Below are positions 37,186 to 47,465 of a stretch of DNA of 64,000 nt, one piece after another. The notes under the pieces were generated by a model. The model was not told the origin of the DNA. It worked only from the letters and a program-made list of their open reading frames with translations, and did no database searches. The DNA is from Metabacillus sp. KUDC1714 (GTDB taxonomy: Bacteria > Bacillota > Bacilli > Bacillales > Bacillaceae): positions 62,001 through 126,000 of the forward strand of contig NZ_CP055263.1 in assembly GCF_014217835.1 (NCBI RefSeq), in the 5' to 3' direction. The translations under genes and the position numbers were made by a program. Each line of letters begins with the position of its first letter. Within the stretch, counting starts at the first letter, position 1.

Positions 37186-40032
37186 TTATAGTCCGCATTT
37201 CAGCTGTGCGCCACAGCTAGTGCATGTGTTACAGCCCCCAAGGTCTTCAACAGTACCTTCACGACAAACCGGACATGTATTACCTACTTCATTTCCGATT
37301 GTTACATTTGTAGAACGTAGGTCGTTAATTGTATCAACTAGAACGACTTTGCTCTTTTCTTTCGTTTCGACTTCTTCAGTTTCATCAAATGTGTTATCTT
37401 CAGCTTTCAACGTTAATACTTGGGTGTCACGACTTCCATCGACATATACAGTACCACCTTTGGCACCGCCTTTATATAAACGCTCGTAAACTTTTTCAAC
37501 TTGATCTACTGAATAACCTTTTGGTGCATTAACAGTTTTACTAATTGAACTATCAATCCAGCGTTGGATGACACATTGTACATCAGCATGTGCCTCTGGT
37601 GCTAATTCCATCGCAGATACAAACCATGCTGGCAGGTTGTTAGGATCTGCTTCTGGATGATTATCTAAATATTCTTGAACGATATCAGCTTTAACTTCAA
37701 TAAATTTCCCAAGACGTCCACTACGGAAGTATGAGAATGAGAAGTATGGCTCGAGCCCTGTTGATACGCCAACCATTGTCCCTGTGGATCCAGTAGGAGC
37801 AACCGTTAGGAGATGTGAGTTACGAATACCGTATTCCTTAACACCATCTAAAATATCAGCAGGCATCTTACTCATAAAGCCTGTTTGTGTAAATGCTTCA
37901 CGAAGGCGATTTGTTTCTGCTGTTTCTTCACCTTCCAAGAAAGGAAAACTACCCTTTTCTTTGGCTAATTCAATTGAAGCACGGTAAGCAGTTGTCGCAA
38001 TTGTTTCAAATACTTTGTCAACTAGTACATTACCTTCTTCAGAACCATATTCAGTTTCACAGTAAATAAGAAGATCATGTAAGCCCATTACACCAAGTCC
38101 AACACGACGTTCACCAAGTGCTTGGTGTTTATTTTCTGGTAAGAAGTAAGGTGTTGCATCAATTACGTTATCCTGCATTCTTACACCGACTTCAACTGTT
38201 TTTATTAGTTTTTCGAAGTCAACCGTTTTTGTATCTTTATTCGCCATTTCAGCTAGGTTAACTGCTGCTAAGTTACAAACAGAATATGGCGCGAGTGGCT
38301 GTTCCAGTTTTGTTATCGTAAAGGCTTTTTATCCTCTACTTCTTACAGTTGAATTCCTGTAAGTTCAGCATATCTTTTCATCACACATCTTTCATAAACT
38401 TAATCAGTTCTTATAAGTTCATTAAGCGTATGATGTTGCGGCCTCGTGGACGGATTATATTCTGCTATGCAGGTTCACCGTCTATGCGTTGCCCCTGACT
38501 AAACTTTTACATTCAGCCTTCGGTTCGGATTCCCATCTCAGGGTTCCCGCTTTATTCCGCAATTTTTAACGTGAGGCAAACTAAGCTACTCTACCACACG
38601 GATTTGTCGCAACAACCTGTTGACCGTATGCTTTTGCATTTGTCATGTCGTTTGCGTTATCAATGAAGAAAATACCTGGCTCTGCAGAATACGTAGCACA
38701 AATATTAACTAAGTTCCAAAGCTCCTTAGCTTTGATTTTACGGTACGTGCGAACCTTGTAGCCTTGTCTCTCCCACTCACGTACATCGCCAACTTTATAC
38801 CAGTTTTCGTTGTAAGCTTTCATGTTTTCTTCGTTATAGCCTTCAACATCTGGAAAACGCAATTCATAGTCAGCATCATTTTCAACAGCATCCATAAAGT
38901 CTTTTGTTAATGTAACTGAAATATTTGCTCCTGTTAGGAACTCAGAATTATGAACACTATATGTGCCGCCAGTGCGAAGCTTTATCTCTGCATCTTTAAT
39001 AATTTTCTCACTAAATCCACCAGATCCAGGAATTTGCTTATAATTGATAATTCCTTGGTACATATCAATTTCTTGTTGTGTTAATGGAGTGAACTTTAAT
39101 TTATCTTGAGCGTATTTTTTAATCGCTTCGTCGTTTGTGTTTTCAATCAAGTATCTTAAAATACGTGGATTTTGCATTTTCGAAATGATGAATTCGATGA
39201 TGTCTGGATGCCAATCAGCTAGCATGATCATTTGGGCTCCCCTGCGACTTCCACCTTGTTCAACAAGATGAGTTAATTTCGCAATATCATCTAACCAAGA
39301 TACAGATCCAGAAGATTTTCCATTAACTCCACGAGCTAGCGTGTTTCTTGGACGTAATGTTGAACCATTCGTTCCAACACCGCCGCCACGGCTCATGATC
39401 TCCATAACCTGTTTACGATGTTCTGAAATACCTTCGCGTGAATCTTTAACAAATGGCATTACATAGCAGTTAAAGTAGGTTACATCTGTTCCTGCACCCG
39501 CTCCATATAATACACGTCCAGCAGGAATAAAGTTTAGATTCACTAGTTCCTGATAGAACTTCTCGAACCATTCATTACGTTTTTCTTCAGTTGTTTCTAC
39601 CGATGCTAATCCCGTTGCATTACGTTTTGCAATTTGTTCGTAAAAGATTTCAAGTGGTTTTTCAATGACGTCTAACGAGCGTTTTACAATACCTGTTTCA
39701 ACTTCCTCAGGTTTGTCTAAAGAATGACGATATTCCTCGTCAATAAGTACGCTTGCTGATTTAGCTTGCCAATCAATATCTTTAATGTAACCAAGTCCTC
39801 TTGCTGGGAACTTAGGATCCTCTTTTATAGTCAGTACAACAAAGTCCCCTTCAGAAAGTGTAATTTTCTCCGTATCCTTAAACGTATAACGATCAAGCAT
39901 AACAAGTCTAGAAACACCCTTATGAGTTAACTTCATATCTTTTGTAACTGGATGAACCTGTGGAAATGCAGCGATATCCTTGTTGAGCTTTTCCACATTT
40001 ATGCTCATCTTTTGCTCAGTACCAACAGTCAT
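37186..40032 (-). CDS. nrdJ: Vitamin B12-dependent (class II) ribonucleotide reductase, interrupted by a group I intron
   Basis: Makes deoxyribonucleotides with adenosylcobalamin and no oxygen. Exon 1 (40032-38593, 480 codons) begins MTVGTEQK behind GAGGAG and holds the radical-enzyme fold with GGGVGTNGSTLRPRN, QGGSRRGAQM and the active-site NPCG. Exon 2 (38304-37186, 372 codons) resumes EQPLAPYSVCNLAAVNLAEM, and later has the finger-loop APTGSTGTMVGVSTGLEPYFSF and a C-terminal double CxxC (CPVCREGTVEDLGGCNTCTSCGAQLKCGL in parts), the disulfide relay. Joined length is 852 aa. Taken without splicing, the gene looks like two fragments, the first ending NPCGRVA. Tandem NrdR-like boxes lie upstream. 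Confidence 0.93.
38305..38592 (-). other. Self-splicing group I intron in nrdJ (288 nt, no internal ORF)
   Basis: Exon 1 ends TGTGGT (U at -1) and the intron ends in G before GAACAG, the group I rule. The 5' exon GUGUGGU can pair with GCCUCAC about 15 bases inside the intron, with the last pair the required U-G wobble: a convincing P1. The core has P-like (AATTGCGG), Q-like (GGGAATCCGAACCG) and R-like (CAACGCATAGACGG) segments, with GACGG able to pair with CCGTC downstream (P7). Splicing restores NPCG-EQPLAPYS, the reading expected of every NrdJ. There is no homing endonuclease gene inside. Subgroup not assigned. Confidence 0.88.
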
Positions 40033-40098
40033 TGTAACAACTCCTCTATCTATCTCTCTATTAAATGTTCTGATTAAATTTATCATATCCCACCACAA

Positions 40099-40482
40099 TA
40101 TTCAATATATAGTGTCTGTTTTTTTACACACAATACTACATATAGTTTTCAGGTCAACATCCTATCAATTTGTCAAATCAATAACTTATTAAAAAGCAAA
40201 GGAAAATTGAGTTTGAATAAGTTTTCGAACTAAAAAGGATGTTTTTTGAAGGATTTTGTCACTTGCATGATGAATCTTGTCGTAAAATGCTGATAAATTA
40301 AGGTTCCCCTATGTTTTTGTCGAAAAAATTACTTTTCGTCAAAATTCTACAGGTCTGACCTTCTTGTACAGTAAATATCTATTATAGAAGATATAATAAA
40401 ATTTAGCATCTGTTATATTCTTTTTCCTCTATTCAAAAAGACGCATCCGTTAAGATTGCGCCCTCTCATCTAATAGTATTCT
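40099..40482. promoter_or_regulatory. nrdJ upstream region with two NrdR-like boxes
   Basis: Two 16-base sites resemble the NrdR consensus ACACTATATATAGTGT: 40100-40115 (ATTCAATATATAGTGT, 13/16) and 40133-40148 (ATACTACATATAGTTT, 13/16). They are 33 bases apart centre to centre, the roughly three-turn spacing usual for NrdR pairs. A Spo0A-type core TGTCGAA is at 40318-40324 in a T/A-rich context. The remainder of the 384-base gap is AT-rich and holds the lipM terminator at its right end. Confidence 0.5.
40435..40463 (-). terminator. Terminator of lipM
   Basis: Minus strand: GGGCGCAAT pairs imperfectly with ATGCGTC, then TTTTTG, 20 bases after the stop. Confidence 0.6.
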
Positions 40483-41319
40483 TTACCTTTTAAAATTCCA
40501 TTCTTCACTTTCATACTTCTCTTTTGCTATCTTCTCAACATATTCAAGTTCTTCTTTATTTAAATCATAAGGTTCTAATTCAATATTTAAGCCTTTTTCA
40601 AAACCTTCTTTAAATGCTTTTTTCGCTTCATTAATCGTCACTGGTTCAACACGAAGCGTATTTGTTGCTACTGCTTTATTTTTGAATGCACGCTGCATTC
40701 TTTCTTTTACTTTGTCATTCGAATAGTTAAATAAGTCAAACAACATATCTTCATCCAGATCTAACAGAATCGATCCATGCTGCAAAATCACGCCTTTTTG
40801 ACGAGTTTGGGCACTTCCAGCCACTTTACGCCCTTCCACTACTAGCTCATACCAAGAAGGAGCATCAAAGCAAACAGCTGAACGCGGTGATTTCAACCCT
40901 TGCTTTTCCTCTTCAGTACGTGGAATTGCAAAATACGCATCTAGCCCAAGGTTTTTAAAACCTTCTAAAATTCCTTCAGAGATCACTCTGTATGCCTCTG
41001 TTACTGTCTTTGGCATTTCTGGGTGCTCCTCAGAAACGATAACACTGTATGTTAACTCTTTGTCATGTAGTACACCTCGACCACCTGTAGGTCTTCTAAC
41101 AAATCCGAGTCCATATTTTTTTACAGCATCTAAATTTATCTCTTTTTCAACCTTTTGAAAGTATCCAATCGAAAGTGTTGCAGGATCCCAGCCGTAAAAT
41201 CTAATCGTAGGGGGAATCTTCCCTTCACTATGCCATTCTAATAATGCTTCATCCAAAGCCATATTAAAGGATGGTGAGCAGTTGCCAGAATCAATATATC
41301 GCCAAACTTCTTTCGTCAT
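40483..41319 (-). CDS. lipM: Octanoyltransferase LipM
   Basis: Transfers octanoate from acyl carrier protein to GcvH, the first step of lipoate synthesis in Bacillus. LplA/LipB-fold protein; the catalytic Cys is in [41 protein letters not shown] with the substrate Lys. The [19 protein letters not shown] loop is also present. 278 aa, identical length to B. subtilis LipM. Its neighbourhood to the gcv operon fits, because GcvH of the glycine-cleavage system is the octanoyl acceptor. Confidence 0.95.
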   Translation of the reverse strand: MTKEVWRYIDSGNCSPSFNMALDEALLEWHSEGKIPPTIRFYGWDPATLSIGYFQKVEKEINLDAVKKYGLGFVRRPTGGRGVLHDKELTYSVIVSEEHPEMPKTVTEAYRVISEGILEGFKNLGLDAYFAIPRTEEEKQGLKSPRSAVCFDAPSWYELVVEGRKVAGSAQTRQKGVILQHGSILLDLDEDMLFDLFNYSNDKVKERMQRAFKNKAVATNTLRVEPVTINEAKKAFKEGFEKGLNIELEPYDLNKEELEYVEKIAKEKYESEEWNFKR

Positions 41320-41503
41320 ATGTAACCCTTCTTTGTATATGAATTTTACTATTTTAGTCTAGCAGAACTTTAGAGAGTTGAAAATAATATTGCATGTTAT
41401 CTAATGACATTTAAGACAAGCTCTTATATAATAAGAATGGTCTACATTAGAGTTCATTTGAGCTTACAAACAAGAATAACATATATAAAAGGGGTCGAGC
41501 ACT

Positions 41504-41887
41504 TTGACAACAACTTGGTTACTTATTATTTTATTAGCAGCGATTATTGGTTACTCTGCTTTTACTTTTTTCTACCAACGTAAGATTATGAAACATTTAT
41601 CAGAAGAAGAATTCCGTGCTGGCTACCGTAAAGCACAATTAATTGATGTTCGTGAGCCTAACGAATTTGAAGGCGGTCATATTTTAGGTGCAAGAAACAT
41701 TCCACTTTCACAATTACGTCAACGTCATAAAGAAATCCGTACAGACCAACCCGTTTACTTCTACTGCCAAAACACAGTTCGCAGTGGCCGTGCAGCACAA
41801 ATGCTAAAAAGAAAAGGCTACAGTAATTTACATTGTTTAAAAGGCGGCTTTAAAGGCTGGACAGGAAAAGTTAAAAAGAAGAAATAG
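41504..41887 (+). CDS. yqhL: Membrane-anchored rhodanese-like protein YqhL
   Basis: One N-terminal membrane segment (TTTWLLIILLAAIIGYSAF) followed by a rhodanese domain (LIDVREPNEFEGGHILGARNIPLSQL) with the active-site Cys in YFYCQNTVRSGRAAQMLKRKGY and the GGFKGW end motif. 127 aa. A sulfur-transfer or signalling role is likely but the substrate is unknown. The start is TTG at 41504 behind AAGGGG. Confidence 0.92.
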   Translation: MTTTWLLIILLAAIIGYSAFTFFYQRKIMKHLSEEEFRAGYRKAQLIDVREPNEFEGGHILGARNIPLSQLRQRHKEIRTDQPVYFYCQNTVRSGRAAQMLKRKGYSNLHCLKGGFKGWTGKVKKKK

Positions 41888-41913
41888 CTTAACCAACTAA
41901 ATACAAACAAACC

Positions 41914-41979
41914 GAAGCAGACGCAAATCATTCATTCTTATGACTTTCATAAGCTGTGAAAAAGTCTGCTTCTTTTTTT
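41914..41979 (+). terminator. Terminator of yqhL
   Basis: GAAGCAGAC at 41914-41922 pairs with GTCTGCTTC at 41964-41972 around a 41-base loop with some inner pairing, then TTTTTTTG. The loop is longer than usual. Confidence 0.65.
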
Positions 41980-42159
41980 GAGTTTTGAATCTAAAAGGAA
42001 AATGGATGATTTGAGAATAGAAATAGGTTTACTAACATAACGATAGTCAGCATTAAATATATTTCAAAGTAATAATATCGCTTTTCAGATATAAAAAGTT
42101 ACTTAAGGGTAAAGTACAATTATTCAAAAATTTTATCATCTATATTGGAGGAGTATTAA

Positions 42160-43401
42160 GTGTTCATTGCAATACTGTTTTTTCTACTAATGTCTTTTTT
42201 CTTATCAGGAAGTGAGACAGCTTTAACCGCCGTCAATAAAATGAAATTAAAAACGAGAGCAGATAACAATGATAAAAAGTCTCAAGCTCTACTTAAACTT
42301 GTGTCTAAACCAGATGAATTAATTACAAGCATCCTGATTGGTAATAACATCGCAAACATCATGTTGCCTACTCTCGTTACAATTATCGCGATTGAATATG
42401 GGTTTAATGTAGGTTTAGCTACTGGTATCTTAACAGTTGTACTTATTATTTTTGCGGAAGTTTTACCAAAATCGATTGCAGCATCTTTTGCTGACAAAAT
42501 CTCCTACATCGTTTTTCCAGTCATCAGGGTTATCCTTTTCATTTTCAAACCGTTAACATTTCTATTATCGAGGTTTACACGTCTTGTCGTAAAAATGTTA
42601 TCGAAGGATGGAAAAGTATCTGCTTCTATATCTAGAGAAGAATTAATTACAATGGTCAATATCGCTACTTCCGAGGGTACGTTGCAAAATGAGGAAACTC
42701 GATTAATTAAAGGTGCTATTGATTTTTATGATCTAGATGTCCGAGATGCATTAAAAACACCTAGAACGGAAATTCAAGGTATTCCCTCTGAAGCGACTTT
42801 TGAGGAATCACGTGAAATTGTTTTAAATGGAAGTCATACCCGCTACCCAGTCTACAAGGAAAATATGGATCATATTGTTGGTGTATTACATTCAAAGTCT
42901 TTACTTACATGGTCATTAGAACCATCTAAAAAACTAGAAGACTTTATTGATAATGACCCTCTCTTTGTTTTTGAATTTCATTCAATAGAAAAGGTCTTTA
43001 AATTAATGCTTAAAAAAAGAAGACATTTAGCCATTGTTTTGGATGAGTATGGCGGCACAAAGGGTATCATTAGTCATGAAGATATTATCGAAGCCATGAT
43101 TGGACAAGATATTAATGATGAAACAGATGAAGATGAGGAAGTTTTGATTGATGAATTAACAAATTCCCATGTTATTTGTAACGGTAAACTAGCTCTGAGA
43201 CGCTTAAACGAGGCTTTCAAAACGAAAATACCTGAAGATGAGGACATTCTTACCGGATTTCTACTAAAAGAATTGGGACGTTTTCCAAATGAGGGTGAAA
43301 CGTATGAATACCATCACCTACATTTCGATATTCAAAAAGTTGAAGAAAACAAGCTAAAAAAAATAAAGATAACAAAAAAAACTGCAGCTGGTGAGGAATA
43401 A
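42160..43401 (+). CDS. CNNM/DUF21 and CBS domain membrane protein (HlyC/CorC family)
   Basis: N-terminal CNNM domain with four membrane segments (FIAILFFLLMSFFLSGSETALTAVNKMKLK, LITSILIGNNIANIMLPTLV, GILTVVLIIFAEVLPKSIAA), then tandem CBS domains (about 200-320, TPRTEIQGIPSEATFEESREIV and HLAIVLDEYGGTKGIISHEDIIEAMIG) and a C-terminal CorC/HlyC transporter-associated domain (GRFPNEGETYEYHHLHFDIQKVEENKLKKIKITK). 413 aa. Proteins of this class move Mg2+ or other cations; the ion here is not known. The start is GTG with GGAGGAG 6 bases upstream. Confidence 0.93.
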   Translation: MFIAILFFLLMSFFLSGSETALTAVNKMKLKTRADNNDKKSQALLKLVSKPDELITSILIGNNIANIMLPTLVTIIAIEYGFNVGLATGILTVVLIIFAEVLPKSIAASFADKISYIVFPVIRVILFIFKPLTFLLSRFTRLVVKMLSKDGKVSASISREELITMVNIATSEGTLQNEETRLIKGAIDFYDLDVRDALKTPRTEIQGIPSEATFEESREIVLNGSHTRYPVYKENMDHIVGVLHSKSLLTWSLEPSKKLEDFIDNDPLFVFEFHSIEKVFKLMLKKRRHLAIVLDEYGGTKGIISHEDIIEAMIGQDINDETDEDEEVLIDELTNSHVICNGKLALRRLNEAFKTKIPEDEDILTGFLLKELGRFPNEGETYEYHHLHFDIQKVEENKLKKIKITKKTAAGEE

Positions 43402-43526
43402 AGAGGATGACTCAAAACCAAAGGGTCAGACCCCACTAATACAAATATATAGCCCTTAATGGAAATGAAAGTGCTATATATTGGTATTGTTGTGTGGGGT
43501 CAGACCCTTTCCGAGTCAACCTCTTT
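43400..43526. repeat. Nested inverted repeat with GGGTCAGACCC cores between convergent genes
   Basis: Outer arms AAAGAGGaTGACTC (43400-43413) and GAGTCAaCCTCTTT (43513-43526) enclose inner arms AAAGGGTCAGACCCCAC (43420-43436) and GTGGGGTCAGACCCTTT (43494-43510), and the loop has further pairing (ATATATAGC with GCTATATAT). The outer stem with its T tract would serve as a bidirectional terminator. The GGGTCAGACCC ends are of the type found around small palindromic repeats of REP-like elements. Confidence 0.85.
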
Positions 43527-44221
43527 TATTTTGCAAAGCCCATTATTTGCTTAATCATAGCTAAGCCAGATCTTTGTTCATGTTTAATACGTTCTTGCCG
43601 GTTTTGATGCTGCTTAATAAATGCTAAGAAGCGCTCCTCACGTTCATCAGTTTGTTTCAGGACAAGCTCACGTTCTCTACGAACTTCTTCCTTATATAAT
43701 TCACGCTCGATTTCCGACGTATCAGATAAAGCTGTAATCATTTCTTGAACATCAGAAAATTCAATGCGCGCAACCTCTGTTTGCAGCTTTGACGTTTCTG
43801 CAATTTGTTGATTTACAGAGTGAATAACGTTTTCCTCTAACTGCTTTAAGCGATCATTTAATTTTAAAACATCTTGAACTTCCATTGATTCAATAAATGA
43901 AGTAATCTTCGAAAGAGATTCTTTAATGTCTGTAACTGCTTCTTCATCTACTTGTGATTTCATTTTAGGTTCAGTTCCATTTTGATTTTGCAATAACTGC
44001 TTAATTGTCTGCACATCCATATGGCTATCTTTCAACGATTTAATTTTCCGAAATAATTCAATATTTTCAGCAGTAAGTAGTCTTGCGTTTTTCTCATCTC
44101 TTTCAATTTTAATAAACTCCGAAAATTCTTCTTCCCAATTTTTTAAAATAAACGCTTTTTCACCAACAAGAGCAGCCGCCTTTGATATGGTTATATATTT
44201 TGTTGCCAATCTATCCACCAA
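43526..44221 (-). CDS. MerR-like HTH protein with coiled coil (DUF3967-type)
   Basis: 231 aa. An N-terminal MerR-like helix-turn-helix (ITISKAAALVGEKAFILKNWEEEFSEFI ... LTAENIELFRKIKSLK) is followed by a long coiled coil (LKQLEENVIHSVNQQIAETSKLQTEVARIEF) and a C-terminal block seen in RacA-like and DUF3967 proteins (EERFLAFIKQHQNRQERIKHEQ). RacA anchors the chromosome to the cell pole in sporulation; whether this protein does the same is unknown. The start is TTG at 44221 or the following GTG. It is monocistronic and convergent with the CBS protein gene. Confidence 0.75.
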   Translation of the reverse strand: MVDRLATKYITISKAAALVGEKAFILKNWEEEFSEFIKIERDEKNARLLTAENIELFRKIKSLKDSHMDVQTIKQLLQNQNGTEPKMKSQVDEEAVTDIKESLSKITSFIESMEVQDVLKLNDRLKQLEENVIHSVNQQIAETSKLQTEVARIEFSDVQEMITALSDTSEIERELYKEEVRRERELVLKQTDEREERFLAFIKQHQNRQERIKHEQRSGLAMIKQIMGFAK

Positions 44222-44345
44222 CCTTTTTATATTTTTCTTAAACTAGTAATTCTTCAAAGGCACTATGAAATTCCTTCACATCGACAAAGGTTCTAAAAAC
44301 TAGTCATTATGTTCAAGTTTCTTCTGCTTTTCGGCAAAGAAGCAT

Positions 44346-44396
44346 AAAAAAACTGACCTACTGTAAAGAAAAATCCTTACAGCAAATCAGTTTTTT
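44346..44396 (-). terminator. Terminator of the gcv operon
   Basis: Minus strand: AAAAAACTGA, a second arm CTGTAAGG pairing with TTTACAG, then TCAGTTTTTTT; an extended hairpin immediately after gcvPB. Confidence 0.85.
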
Positions 44397-44401
44397 CGAC
44401 T

Positions 44402-45868
44402 TTATCGTTGATATCTTAAGATTGGTTTTCTAGCAGCAGTTGTTTCATCTAAACGTTTTACAACTGTTGTATGTGGTGCTTCTTGCACGATTTCAGGTGT
44501 TTCTTCTACTTCTCTCGCAATTTGTATCATCGCATCAATGAAGGAATCAAGAGTTTCTTTTGATTCTGTTTCTGTAGGCTCAATCATAATGCACTCTTCA
44601 ACGTTTAATGGGAAATAAATGGTTGGCGGATGATAGCCAAAGTCCAACAAACGCTTAGCAATGTCTAGCGTACGAACACCAAGCTTCTTTTGACGTTTTC
44701 CTGATAATACGAATTCATGTTTACAATGCTGATCAAATGGTAAATCATAATATGGTGCTAGGCGTCGCATCATATAATTTGCATTCAACACAGCGAATTC
44801 AGTTACATTCTTTAGTCCATCAGGGCCCATTGTACGAATATACGTATAAGCACGTACATTAATACCAAAGTTTCCATAGTAAGGCTTAACGCGACCAATT
44901 GATTGTGGGCGATTATAATCAAAACAATAGCCTTCTTCTTTTTTTACGAGCACAGGCTTTGGCAAATATGGAATGAGATCAGCCTTCACTCCAACCGGAC
45001 CTGATCCTGGTCCGCCACCACCATGTGGCCCAGTAAATGTTTTATGAAGGTTAAGGTGAACAACATCAAAGCCCATGTCCCCCGGTCTTGCTTTACTTAA
45101 AACAGCATTTAAGTTAGCTCCATCATAATAAAGCTTTCCACCTGCATCATGGACAATTTGTGCCATTTCTAAAATATGTGCTTCAAATAATCCAAGCGTA
45201 TTCGGGTTTGTAAGCATTAATGCTGCAGTATGTTCGTCAACAACTCGCTTTAAATCCTCTAAATCAACTAACCCATTTTCATCAGATTTAACCGTAATTG
45301 TTTCGAAGCCAGCAACAGTCGCAGATGCTGGATTTGTTCCATGTGCAGAGTCAGGTACAATTACTTTTGTTCGTTTCGTGTCATTATTCGCCTCATGATA
45401 CGCACGAATCATCATTAACCCTGTCCATTCTCCATGAGCACCAGCTGCAGGTTGTAGGGTAACCTCGTCCATACCTGTGATTTCTTTCAAATGCTCCTGT
45501 AAATCAAATAATAATTCCATCGCACCTTGTACAGTCTCTTCTTCCTGTAATGGATGAAGATGTGCAAGGCCAGCGATACGTGCTACATTTTCATTGATTT
45601 TTGGATTGTACTTCATTGTACAAGACCCTAATGGGTAAAAACCAGAGTCAACACCATGATTACGTTTTGACAAGGCGGTATAATGTCTCATAATATCTAA
45701 TTCAGAAACCTCTGGAAGCTCTGCCTCTTCACCTCGTATATAATCAGAAGGAATCAGTTCTGTTAATGACAATTCCTCAACTTCAAGCTCAGGTAAGCTA
45801 TACCCAACACGGCCTTGTTTGCTAAGTTCAAAAATTAATGCTTGATCCTGTTGATTATTCATTGCCAT
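44402..45868 (-). CDS. gcvPB: Glycine dehydrogenase (decarboxylating) subunit 2
   Basis: PLP-binding half of the P-protein, which decarboxylates glycine and passes the aminomethyl group to lipoyl-GcvH. The PLP lysine is in [25 protein letters not shown]; the substrate region is [18 protein letters not shown]. 488 aa. It overlaps gcvPA by 14 bases, as expected for equimolar subunits. Confidence 0.98.
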   Translation of the reverse strand: MAMNNQQDQALIFELSKQGRVGYSLPELEVEELSLTELIPSDYIRGEEAELPEVSELDIMRHYTALSKRNHGVDSGFYPLGSCTMKYNPKINENVARIAGLAHLHPLQEEETVQGAMELLFDLQEHLKEITGMDEVTLQPAAGAHGEWTGLMMIRAYHEANNDTKRTKVIVPDSAHGTNPASATVAGFETITVKSDENGLVDLEDLKRVVDEHTAALMLTNPNTLGLFEAHILEMAQIVHDAGGKLYYDGANLNAVLSKARPGDMGFDVVHLNLHKTFTGPHGGGGPGSGPVGVKADLIPYLPKPVLVKKEEGYCFDYNRPQSIGRVKPYYGNFGINVRAYTYIRTMGPDGLKNVTEFAVLNANYMMRRLAPYYDLPFDQHCKHEFVLSGKRQKKLGVRTLDIAKRLLDFGYHPPTIYFPLNVEECIMIEPTETESKETLDSFIDAMIQIAREVEETPEIVQEAPHTTVVKRLDETTAARKPILRYQR

Positions 45869-47201
45869 CCCCCAATTCCTTTACAAGTGTGTCAATCTCT
45901 TCTTTTGTACGTAGCTCGGTAACTGCGATAAGCATATGGTTTTCAAGCTCAGGAGCCACCCTTCCAAGATCAAAACCACCAATTATTCCTTTTTCTAGAA
46001 GCTGTTTATTCACTTCACGAATAGGTTTTGTTAGCTTCACAACAAATTCATTAAAAATTGGTTGTGAAAACGGAACATTCAGTCCTGCTTTTACACACGC
46101 ATTTTTCGCGTAATTTGCTTTTTGGATATTTTGAATCGCCATCTCTTTTACTCCTTGCTTACCAAGAGCAGTCATTGCAACAGACGCTGCAAGTGCATTT
46201 AACGCTTGGTTTGAGCAAATATTAGATGTCGCTTTATCACGACGGATATGCTGTTCACGAGCTTGTAGGGTTAAAACAAATCCGCGTTTCCCATTTTCAT
46301 CAGTTGTTTGACCAACAAGACGACCTGGCACTTTTCTTAAAAGCTTATTCGTTACAGCAAAATACCCACAATGTGGTCCGCCAAATGCTGTTGGAATTCC
46401 AAATGGTTGCGCATCACCAGCAACAATATCAGCACCTAATGCTCCAGGAGGTGTTAATGCGCCTAATGCTAATGGATTCGAAGACACAACAAACATGCTT
46501 TTACCAGTATGTGCGATCGGCTCAATCTCTTTTAAAGGCTCGATAGACCCAAAGAAGTTGGGATATTGAACAAGAACTGCTGCAACATCTTCATTCATTT
46601 CTAGTTTAAGTGCTTCAAGATCTGTTACACCGTCTTTCACTGGTACTTCAACAACTTCGATGTATTGACCTTTCGCATACGTTTTAATAACATCACGAGA
46701 TTCTGGATTAACAGCCTTTGAAACAAGGATTTTCTTCTTTTTCGTTTGACCTGCGGCTAGCATCGCAGCTTCCGCTAAAGCTGTTCCACCATCATACATA
46801 GAAGAGTTTGCAACATCCATTCCAGTTAACTCACAAATCATCGTTTGAAACTCAAAAATCGCCTGGAGTTCACCTTGAGAAATCTCTGGTTGATAAGGTG
46901 TGTAAGCTGTGTAAAACTCAGAGCGAGAAATCACATGATCAACAATGACAGGCATGTAATGGTCATAAACACCTGCACCTAAAAATGATGCATGACTACG
47001 TAAATCTTTATTTTTTGCAGCTAATTGTGATAGCTCCTTTAATAGCTCGGTTTCAGATTTCGCTTTTTTTATGTTGTATTCTCCCTGAAAACGAACACTT
47101 TCTGGAATATCTTGAAACAATTCATCAACTGATGGTACACCGATTGCTTGCAGCATTTCCTGCTTATCTTGTTCTGTCATTGGTAAATATCGATGATTCA
47201 T
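45855..47201 (-). CDS. gcvPA: Glycine dehydrogenase (decarboxylating) subunit 1
   Basis: N-terminal half of the split P-protein. Typical start [21 protein letters not shown] and conserved [39 protein letters not shown]. 448 aa. It lies downstream of gcvT in the same operon, separated by a 265-base gap that is mostly repeat. Confidence 0.98.
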   Translation of the reverse strand: MNHRYLPMTEQDKQEMLQAIGVPSVDELFQDIPESVRFQGEYNIKKAKSETELLKELSQLAAKNKDLRSHASFLGAGVYDHYMPVIVDHVISRSEFYTAYTPYQPEISQGELQAIFEFQTMICELTGMDVANSSMYDGGTALAEAAMLAAGQTKKKKILVSKAVNPESRDVIKTYAKGQYIEVVEVPVKDGVTDLEALKLEMNEDVAAVLVQYPNFFGSIEPLKEIEPIAHTGKSMFVVSSNPLALGALTPPGALGADIVAGDAQPFGIPTAFGGPHCGYFAVTNKLLRKVPGRLVGQTTDENGKRGFVLTLQAREQHIRRDKATSNICSNQALNALAASVAMTALGKQGVKEMAIQNIQKANYAKNACVKAGLNVPFSQPIFNEFVVKLTKPIREVNKQLLEKGIIGGFDLGRVAPELENHMLIAVTELRTKEEIDTLVKELGDGNE

Positions 47202-47242
47202 TGCTTGTGATCCCCTCTCGTAGTTGGATGTTTTTTATTATT

Positions 47243-47461
47243 GGCTGACTCGCCAAACTTTGTTGCTATTTACCAAGTATTGCGGTGTGGTTGATTTCCG
47301 CTCCAGTTGCTCGCTTTCCGCGGGGCGGGCGGTGAGCCTCCTCGGCGTTAGCGCCTGCATGAGTCTCACCTGTCCCGCTACTCCCGCTGGAGTCTCGCAC
47401 TTTCTCTCCAATCAACCTGAAACAGTTTTCGTTTAATAGCAACAACCTCTTAGAAACGAGC
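47243..47461. repeat. GC-rich dispersed repeat, copy A (between gcvT and gcvPA)
   Basis: About 219 bases beginning GGCTGACTCGCCAAACTTTG and ending CTTAGAAACGAGC. The ends pair (TTGTTGCTATT with AATAGCAACAA), then GGTTGATT with CCAATCAACC, then a GC-rich cruciform (GCGGGC-GGTGAG with CTCACC-TGTCCCGC). It contrasts strongly with the AT-rich surroundings and is closely related to copy B at 48622-48838. Such repeats occur in many Bacillaceae genomes. Confidence 0.85.
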
Positions 47462-47465
47462 GTTA

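Noticed and set aside
37186..40032. Calling nrdJ a frameshifted pseudogene or an intein-containing gene
   Set aside because: The 288-base interruption has stops in frame and no intein motifs, but fits a group I intron with exact restoration of the NPCG-EQPLAP reading.
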